DNA from: Siphonodentalium dalli
Lineage: Eukaryota > Mollusca > Scaphopoda > Gadilida > Siphonodentaliidae
Direction: 5' to 3'
Assembly (NCBI GenBank): GCA_032622095.1
Contig: CP136066.1
Coordinates: 130,045,917 to 130,109,916, forward strand
Length of the DNA: 64,000 bases
In this document: piece after piece, positions 56,425-64,000 of the stretch
How the letters are laid out: each line of letters starts with the position of its first letter
Numbering within the stretch: position 1 is the stretch's first letter
The notes under the pieces: generated by a model
Seen by the model: only the letters and a program-made list of their open reading frames with translations
Database searches by the model: none
Told to the model about the DNA's origin: nothing
Made by a program: the position numbers and the translations under genes

Positions 56425-56705
56425 ATTTCAATAAACTTCATCAACATGTTATTCTCGTCTTCGTTATATATCTATAAGTGGGGAGGGGGGATTGTAGAGC
56501 GAGAAACGATACATTAAGAGCCCTAAAATTTGAAGTTTAAATATTGTTCTGTGTCATTTTAACTTTCACCCACTGCGTGTGTATTGTGTTTCTTTAACAT
56601 TCATTCAAAATGAGTGCCGTGTGTCCCTTTAGAGCGCATTGTGCTCCTTTAATATTCACACACCAATATTACATAACGTCCCTTACATCGTGTCACTTTA
56701 ACATT
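56425..56705 (+). repeat. Module-3' repeat, outer copy (right arm)
   Basis: Diverged duplicate of 54895-55210, following the second C2H2 gene. The mirror pair is present in the left arm (about 43110-43396 and 44400-44732). Confidence 0.8.
56430..56435 (+). terminator. Poly(A) signal after the second C2H2 gene, right copy
   Basis: AATAAA about 6 nt after the stop, in the same context as at 54900 (TTAAATTTCAATAAACTTCA). Confidence 0.65.
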
Positions 56706-57266
56706 CCACACCATGCGTGCATTATCCCCCTTTAATTATGTCATAGTGTTGGTACATAGAAGACTGTATATCTAAACATCGAACTTGTCTGAACACTCAT
56801 AGCTATCAAATGATACAATAGCAGTCATATAATGTTGCCTCATCGGTGCTAACTATGTTCTGGAGTTATGGTATACAAATATCTATGAGCGTAAGTATGA
56901 ATAGGTGTATAAGTGGTTATTACGTAATGTTGATAACTATCAAGTACTGTTAACAATGACACAGTTTATCAACCTTACGTGATCATATCCCAATTAAACA
57001 GGTAATGATGTTCAGACATGCTTTCAATTAATTGAACGAGTCGGACCACACATAGCTGTCAACAGATATAATAGTAGTCATTTGGTAAATTTATCCAAGG
57101 TGTGACTCTTTTCGAACTATTAAGTGTTACCCCCAATGTCGCGTGTGATTATGTGTACATACTTGAAAAATTTGTTACATCGAATATGTCAGTTCATTCT
57201 GGGGTTGTAATTTCGCATTAACCCTCTTCGTCCGATCGTGATTCAAAATAGTACAACATCTCAATA

Positions 57267-57300
57267 CTTCCAATAATTCGCGATAATGCACACGTGTCAT
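57267..57300 (+). repeat. Duplicate of the second C2H2 gene's start region, outside the palindrome
   Basis: CTTCCAATAATTCGCGATAA then TGCACACGTGTCAT. It matches 55641-55674 but has ATG (57286-57288) where both arms have ATA. The match stops inside the first finger codons, so the finger is not encoded here. Confidence 0.75.
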
Positions 57301-58159
57301 ATACTCAATAACTTCATCGGGATAGAGAAGTAAAGAATAAACGCTCTTTATTATTTATGTAAGAGTAATGGCGTCAAATTATTTCAGGTATGACAATTAT
57401 ATGATGTAATACTGCGTCTGATTGATAAACACTGGAATGTATGCATTCATACCGATGGTGACAATGTCCAAAATTACAGCGACTCGGACCTGTCCATACA
57501 CATATAATTGGTATAAAGCTATTTCTAAACATCGATTAATAAAATTAACAGAGTTTCATGAAAAATATTTAAAATTTGTTTGAACAAAAATAACAAAAGA
57601 TATTACACGCAAATAATTTAAAAAACATTCGACATTTAATAGTCGGCAGATATTTGGGTAAGAGACCGAAAACTCATTATAAATTTTTGATATTTTTTAA
57701 AACTTTTTTTTTTTTTAATTTTGAAGAAAAAAATTTGGGTTTTGAAAATTTTTGTTGTTGAATATTTTAGTACAAACAATTTTACCCGCCAAAAAATATA
57801 TTTTTAGATGTGGGTCTAACAAGCCACACGTACTACTTATATGTATGAAACATGAACTATAGTACAGGCTGCACACATTTTTATGGGACTCTGGAAAATT
57901 ACTGGACTCTCAGTAATTATTTTTGGAATTACCAAATTAATTTGACATGGCCCCTAACAGTACTATCTTTTAATAAAACGTTGGGTTCACTTTTCCTGGT
58001 AAGATATGTCCCCAACTTCACAACATGGTACTGACTGCATCAAAAATATCAATCACATGGGCTGAATTACAAGGCTATAAGCTATAATTTCATTTTCCTT
58101 TCATGTATGGATAGTTTCCTAGCAACCATTACTAAGGCAAAGACTCCCCAACTTATAAC
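57301..58159. other. Unassigned sequence right of the palindrome
   Basis: AT-rich with a poly-T/poly-A stretch near 57700-57730. No gene or family repeat recognised. Confidence 0.4.
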
Positions 58160-59205
58160 GGAAATGTCAATGACACAGTAGCTCAACATGGAGAGGGGAT
58201 AATGTCATAGGTACATTAGTCAATGCAGTGAACATTAAGGAATGCAGAAAGTTAAAATGTTAATGAATACCAGATGTCAACCAGAAGAGACTATATGAAG
58301 TTTGGGATCAAATGGATAAAAAATGTTGGCTGTAGGGCATGCCCTAGAGTATTTAGTGAAGCAAAGATTAAAATCCAAGATAACTGCAGGCAGCGATGTT
58401 TTTGATCGAATATTGTTCAAATTTGATAGCTTTTTAGAGGCGATTTCAAACATGCCTGTACATTTTCACAACATTTCGACAATAATTGTGAGCAGCACGG
58501 TGTTCTGATGGATTCAAATGTGATATCCAAGATGGCCCCTGGATATAGTGCTGAAACTTTTATCTGACTATTAAATCGATGTCGATGCAATTATTAAATT
58601 AGTCGATCCCAAAATCTGTTAGTCGATTAATAGTCAGGAAAACCCACTACCTATATGCTATCATGACAGCAGTGCCGGCAGTGATGTTTTTCATCGAAAA
58701 TAGTTCAAATATGATAGCTCCCATATAATGGTGATCCTAGACAGGCCTGTAAATTTTCAAAGCAATTCTCCAATAAATACGGGCTGCATGGTGTGCCAAT
58801 ACGGCAATAGACTCCAATTTAAAATCCAAGATGGCTGCTGGCAGCCATGTTTTTTAACAAATTTCAGGAAAAAATGGAGGCTCCCATCTAGAGGTCATCC
58901 CGAAGATCAATATAATGTTTGGTGATGATCGGATGAGAGATGTGACTTGTAGGATGTGCCGAAGGATTTAGTGATGCAAAGAGTGAAAATACAAAATGGC
59001 CACTGGCTGCCATGGTTTTTTGTCAAATTACTCAAAAATGATTTGTTCCCATTTACATGCCAATGTCAACAGCCCAATTTCATAACTATAACCGACTAAA
59101 GGTACAACCTGTAGCCCGTATTAATGGAAACTTTTGACGGATGCACACACGCCCCCACACAAGGGCGACGAACACCAACCCATGGTAAAAAAAAGTTCAG
59201 CAAAT
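58160..59205 (+). mobile_element. Pearl-like element, copy 8 (old)
   Basis: 5' end GAAATGTCAATGACACAGTA then GCTCAACATGG; body with AATCCAAGATGGCTGCTGG and GTGATGATCGGATGAGAGAT; 3' end near a CACACACGCCCCCACACAAG tract and CCCATGGTAAAAAAAAGTTC. Heavily diverged from the 10-17 kb copies. Confidence 0.7.
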
Positions 59206-59232
59206 GGCTACCAAAAACTAAAATATGCAATG

Positions 59233-59293
59233 AACGAGAGGCCGATCACGATCGGCAGATGTTTAACCTATACCTTGGTGATAGCGATTAGCT
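59233..59293 (+). repeat. Short dispersed repeat with GGCCGATC hairpin, copy 3
   Basis: AACGAGAGGCCGATCACGAT, CGGCAGATGTTTAACCTATA, CCTTGGTGATAGCGAT. Same motif as copies 1 and 2; flanks unrelated. Confidence 0.85.
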
Positions 59294-60269
59294 ATTTTTA
59301 TAAATTTTATAAATCCTAAGTTTCAACAATTCATACTTAATATATAGTGATCATGTGAAAAATATTTAGTTATCAAATTGTGTCAACAGGATTGGCGGAG
59401 GATGTTAATATTTTTAAGCAAATAAACCAAATGACCCTCACTATGCAGGTTAGGGGTGTGTTCTCGTCAACTATGCCAAGAACTACATGTATAAACATAA
59501 CCAATGGAAATATTTGAGTTATCAAATCGGATAGAATAGGGTTAATCTTACCCAAACTAATGAACTGATAAACACAAAATAGTCTATACAAAGCATGTCA
59601 TTGGATTTAGAAACCCATACAATAAAGTCAGTCTCAAGAATACCAGCACCATTAATATTATCCTGGAGCCCAAATGCAATTGAGGGAATTTCAAAATAAG
59701 ACATTTCCTCTATTAATAATGAATATACAATTGGTGATTTATTGAAACCCTTACTGAACCTGGATCAAAGTGAAAGGGATAATATTATTTCTGTCTATCG
59801 CATAATATGTGTCTATGGAATGGTTTAATTTTAATCCCAAATCCATGCAAATCAAAAGTGGATCACCATCAACCTGGACATAATATAGGAGAATGATCAA
59901 ATGAAAAGCATCAAAACCATATGTGTGGAGAGGGTTAATCATTTGCAATGACATCATATCATGGAACTGAGGAATGTGTGGATTAATTTTTGTCTAAGAT
60001 AAGACAACAGTGTATGTAAACAACAATGTCTGTAAAACATCCCTACAAAGTAACAATGGACTAATTAACTTAACATTGCACAGAGAACAGAACTCCACCA
60101 GATAGTCATCAATCAATTTCACATTATGATAAACAAATCCTGCCAGCCAGCAGTACCACTATCAGGCTTTATAGCATGTCACATCTTATGTCCATAGTGA
60201 TAATTAACTCATTTCAATAAACACACATGGTCTGTGAGATATGTTCTCTTAAAATTCCCAGCAGTAATT
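59294..60269. other. Unassigned sequence
   Basis: Unique AT-rich DNA; short minus-strand frames at 59522-59957 show no recognisable domain. Confidence 0.4.
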
Positions 60270-60430
60270 ACTTGAATTATAAAGGGTCATAACTCTGTTA
60301 AAATATATCGGATCAAACCCATATTCGAACTCGATCTGTATTTAGGGGTGATAAATTCATATACCAAATTTGGTGTTGATCAGATGAAAAATGTTTTGAG
60401 TCATAGCAGCTTGGGTGAATTCTAAGTAAA
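60270..60430 (+). repeat. 'ATAACTC' family fragment
   Basis: One unit: GGGTCATAACTCTGTTAAAA, GGATCAAACCCATATTCGAA, CTCGATCTGTATTTAGG, ATACCAAATTTGGTGTTGAT. Closest to the 50-kb copy. Confidence 0.75.
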
Positions 60431-60639
60431 CATAAGAGTGAAAAGGGTTAATTAAATAATACCAAAAACCATACAGACGAAGAACGTGCTAAGAAAAACC
60501 TAGGTAAGAAATATGAGGCAGATCAGAAGAAATATTTTCAACTTATTGCATTGGATAGCATGTGTGTAAAGGGTTAATTATTTTCTAAACCGATCAACCA
60601 ATCAATACCATAAACTATACAGATGAGGGGCGTGTCATC

Positions 60640-61240
60640 ACAGGCCTTAAGATTCGACGAGAATCACCGGATCGATTCTTGTAATGATTCTCTCGAAACT
60701 TTTCAATTTTCAGTGCTTTATGACTAACTTGATTCAGCAATTGATTCTCGCAAATTTGAATGTATTTTGAGCCCTGCATCATAAACCTACATATCAAATA
60801 TGAACACAATCGGACAAAATATACTTCGGTTATAGCATCGGATTTTTGTTTTTTTAATTTTATTTTCGAAAAAAGGGTCATAACTCCTTTAAAATAAATC
60901 GGATCAAACCCATATTCGAACTCGATCTGTATTTTGGGCTCTGAAACTCGCATACCAAATTTGATCAGATAAAAATTGTTTGAGTTAATATGACAGCATG
61001 CGTGAATTCGAAGTCGAAAAAGGGCCATAACTCCATAAAAAAAACTCGGATCAAACCCATATTTGAACTCGATCTGTATTTTGGTCTGAGAAACTCATAT
61101 ACAAATTTTGTTTCCAATTGGATAGAAAATTTTTGAGTTATCGCACCATGCGTAAAGTGTCTACGGATGGACTGACGCACGACGAGTGGTCAATCCGGAC
61201 GTCGACATTATGTTTACCATACTATGGTATGGGTAAATAT
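60640..61240 (+). mobile_element. 'ATAACTC' family, copy with a GTTTACCATAC hairpin end
   Basis: Units near 60870 and 61020 (GGGTCATAACTCC, GGATCAAACCCATATTCGAA), then GACGAGTGGTCAATCCGGAC and the terminal ATGTTTACCATACTATGGTA / TGGGTAAATA hairpin, the same subtype as at 50.6 kb. The start is unclear. Confidence 0.7.
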
Positions 61241-61339
61241 AAAAATGCTTGATTTATTTTCTAGTAGACAGTTATGATTGCAGATTGTAGACAGAATGTT
61301 GACCCTAGTTGGATTCCTTTTAAGCTAGATATTTAATTA
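61241..61339. other. Short unassigned spacer
   Basis: Unique sequence; nothing recognised. Confidence 0.3.
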
Positions 61340-61700
61340 AAGTGTCAATGACACTGTAGCTCAACTTAGGTAGGGGAATAATTTAATGGTTGACAGTAAA
61401 TGGAGGAATTAGGAAAGGTGCTAATTGAAATGTCTAAGTAAGACAAGATGTAAATGAGATCGGTCTATAACCCATGCTAATGGATTTTGTAGATATATTT
61501 AGTCATGTTTTTTGGCCGAATGACCCCAAAATGACTCGTTCCCATCTACATGTCAATGTCAACATTCATGACAAATTTCATAAAGATCAGACCAATGATA
61601 CGACCTGTAGCCCGCGCCAAAGTATTTAGTGATGCAAAGAGTGAAATCCAAGATGGCTGACAGCGGCCATGTTTTTTGGCCAAATGACCCCAAATATTTC
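61340..61700 (+). mobile_element. Pearl-like element, copy 9 (3' truncated), empty site for the 12.5-kb LINE
   Basis: AAAGTGTCAATGACACTGTA then GCTCAACTTAGGTAGGGG, almost identical to copy 4 (12430) over its first 135 nt. It then runs uninterrupted through GATCGGTCTATAACCCATGC, the exact point where copy 4 carries the LINE fragment. Two array units follow before it breaks off near 61700. Confidence 0.85.
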
Positions 61701-62927
61701 ATGTAAAAATCTCAAATGACCGTCTAATTTTTTTTTTTTTTTACGTGTTAATTAGAACATATCACTCATATTGTGATATTTGTAGTGTTAACGTGAGTTA
61801 ATATAAATTGGGGGTGGAGCAGTCATTGTCATCTCGACCAATGAGAATCGTTGTCAGAGGATAGGATAACTTTATTTACAATATACACATGTAGCAAACA
61901 ATTATTATCAACAATAAGTATATTTTAGAGAGAATCATTCTAGCCTCTATCATCAGGTCAACAAGTAAAAAGAGTTATTTATATAATAACTAGCTGAAAC
62001 AGGCTCCCAAAGGGTTGCTTTATTCAGCGTCGAAGTGGCTTGTGGCCCCTGTGTGCACGAAGTGCACATGACAAACAATTCCTACTCTTGTATACATACT
62101 ACATGTATTTAGTATGCTATTTCATCATATCCAATTGCAAATAGGTTTACATTGGACCTAAATAATTTTATTATGGAATAAGCCAATATTCTCCTAAGCT
62201 TTTCACAAGCTTGTCCTAAATTACTCTTTTATATATATAGATGTAATAGAATATGAGCTTATAAGTACATCCATAACTGTTTTATTCAGCAATGTAGAGA
62301 ATATTGTATTGTTCGTTTTTTGATACACTATAATTGAGAATGAATTTCCGAACATTGTTACTGCGTAAGAATGGGGTTAAGGAAAACAGGTTTCTGCCTT
62401 GTTTTTCCCCCAGAAAATAGCAGAGTTTTTAGTCAGTTTTTCCTGACCGACTGAGCAGTTTTCTCAACATGAACAATAACGTGTATGTGTACATGTGCCC
62501 ACACTGTTACCTGTGAACATGCAATCATGAATAAACCATGGATCGGATCATTTGCCATGAAAATTCTAGTTGTATACATGTATGACGTCAAATTGGTTAT
62601 ACTGAGAGTAAATAGGGGTTGTTTTTGTACTACAGCATACATTGTTTATAAACGATAATTTTTTTTACTTCAAATTGATGTTTTAAAATTGAGATTTAAA
62701 AAAAAATAATTCACAAATACATGTAAATTATGTGAATTCATCTTAATATATTCTCTTGTGTTCATTGTATGCTTGCAAACTTCTGATATTGGTGCGCTAT
62801 GTTTAAATCCATCAAGCCAGAACAACATAAAAGAGGAATAACTCTATAGTATGACATTTTAAAGTTAAATAATAGAATTACTCATCCTACAACAGAGTTT
62901 GCTAGAAGCTTTTTGCTAGAAGCTGCT
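61701..62927. other. Unassigned sequence
   Basis: A T-run near 61729-61741, otherwise unique AT-rich DNA. No gene recognised. Confidence 0.4.
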
Positions 62928-63864
62928 TGAACACCCCCGTGTACGTGGTATCGCCAAAACCGAGGGTATCGCCAAAACCGAGAATATGGGAAAGTCATTT
63001 TCACGTATATGATATGGGGATATGTTTGTTTCTCACCGTAATACAGACATCGAGCATCGTATGTGTAAGTCCACACGAAGCATGAGTATTTATCCACCAG
63101 TTGTCAATCAGTTTTCCCAGATCAGACCATTAATTTTTTTTTGGCAAATTTTTTCAATGGTGTTTTTGCTTTTGCTCACTCAAATTTTCGAGAACAACCA
63201 TTCACTAGTATAGTTCCTGGACTTCCATGCTTCCAAAACAAATGCCGGTATATAGTTGAATCTGTCAATGAAGCATAGGATTTGACAGAATTTAATAAAT
63301 CCTTGTCGTTCTCAATATCCGCGCGATATGAAGGGACCACTGTCGGCCCAGAAAGATGCGAACGGCACAGATGAAGATGCGCCAAACGCCGAGTTTCTGT
63401 GCAGTAAATATGCGTATTACTTAAGGAGTTCTGATGAGTTTTCGAGTGTTTTTATGTGTATCTGAGACTGATCAATTGGACTGAGAATGTCAACTGAAAT
63501 ATGAATCCATAACATATTCGAAATAATGTGTGCATATTATATTATGAATGTATTTCAATTGAAATTAATTGAACATCCATCTCAGCATTCAGATTTGCGA
63601 TCTCAATAACGTGAATGAATGATAACGCGATGCCTTGATCACACGCACGTGAATGCTGCCGTTCGCATGTATGCAGCTAATCGGATATTCGTTTACTATT
63701 AACATGCTTGGAGTTTGTATATAGACCACACATGCCGGACGACACGCTACGGCGTATCAACGATTTGTTATAATCATGTTTATTTTACAGACTTTATGAC
63801 TCGTTCCCACTCGAGTAGACCGTTACGCGACAATGAAACCGAATCATCTTATCGAATATATATA
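62928..63864 (-). repeat. Right copy of the 0.93-kb inverted repeat
   Basis: Reverse complement of 632-1555. The outer end breaks off at an (AT)n(ATT)n microsatellite (63857-63886), while the left copy continues with unique sequence. Confidence 0.8.
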
Positions 63865-63900
63865 TATATTATTATTATTATTATTGTTTTTGATTTTTTT
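63857..63900 (+). repeat. (AT)n(ATT)n and T-rich microsatellite
   Basis: ATATATATATATTATTATTA then more ATT units and a T run. It marks the outer edge of the inverted-repeat copy. Confidence 0.85.
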
Positions 63901-64000
63901 TTTTGAATCAGGCATAAAGCGCCCATATATTATATCACAATTTAGCATACATATGTAACATTATAATACTGATTATATTAAAGATTACATATAAAGTAGA

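Larger units (their letters stand above)
46999..57188. repeat. Right arm of the palindrome (interrupted)
   Basis: Inverse of the left arm. Without the insertion it is about 4.5 kb. It ends at GTTACATCGAATATG near 57188. The bookkeeping is consistent: the difference in outer coordinates is explained by the insertion, the 195-bp duplication and roughly 90 nt less polyglutamine coding. Confidence 0.95.

Noticed and set aside
59522-59957. Two minus-strand ORFs with hydrophobic stretches
   Set aside because: No homology recognised and no splice or promoter evidence; composition is like the surrounding AT-rich DNA.

Overview
This window is non-coding-rich, low-GC, intron-bearing eukaryotic DNA, most likely from a mollusc. 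The evidence is short spliced exons of a neuronal SNARE gene in an invertebrate-type form, pearl-like elements with 155-165 bp internal tandem repeats, a second satellite-bearing repeat family ending in ACGG/GACG runs, and CR1/L2-like LINEs ending in (TTA)n. The species call is inference. The only host gene I recognise is the 5' half of SNAP-25 on the minus strand. Its first coding exon is at 36819-36930, the TLDSTRRMLTMCEE exon at 18593-18634, and two alternative versions of the next exon at 9213-9261 and 4520-4568. The remaining exons should lie left of position 1. Both versions of that exon are 49 nt, so joining both into one mRNA would break the frame. They look like a mutually exclusive pair. 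Layout: 1-4.5 kb carries one half of an inverted repeat whose mate sits at 62.9-63.9 kb, plus a pearl-like element. From 4.5 to 36.9 kb are SNAP-25 introns filled with pearl-like arrays (9.7-17.6 kb), a truncated LINE, several TIR-flanked non-autonomous DNA elements, a second satellite family (23.6-25.5 kb), a 140-bp snapback hairpin and a 2.6-kb TIR element. From 36.9 to 42.6 kb the DNA is mostly unique, with one piggyBac-like MITE and more of the second satellite family. From 42.6 to 57.2 kb lies the most unusual structure: a head-to-head palindrome with about 4.4-kb arms, interrupted in its right arm by a 5.7-kb LINE-containing insertion. From 57.2 to 64 kb are further repeats. The palindrome carries, in each arm and pointing outward, a virus- or Polinton-like gene set: a C2H2 zinc finger/polyglutamine/A32-like packaging-type ATPase gene, a small acidic ORF, a short lysine-rich ORF with an LAGG motif, and a second C2H2 gene. 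The second gene's C-terminal domain is paralogous to the one downstream of the ATPase. Pol II signals (TATA boxes, AATAAA just after the stops) frame the genes. Both arms are broken, at different places: a nonsense codon and a frameshift on the left; the LINE block, frameshifts and a 195-bp tandem duplication on the right. The second C2H2 gene lacks an ATG at the expected place in both arms. I see no polymerase, integrase, protease or capsid gene, so this is a partial, degenerate element. It may be an integrated concatemer junction of a linear DNA virus or Polinton relative; that is inference.
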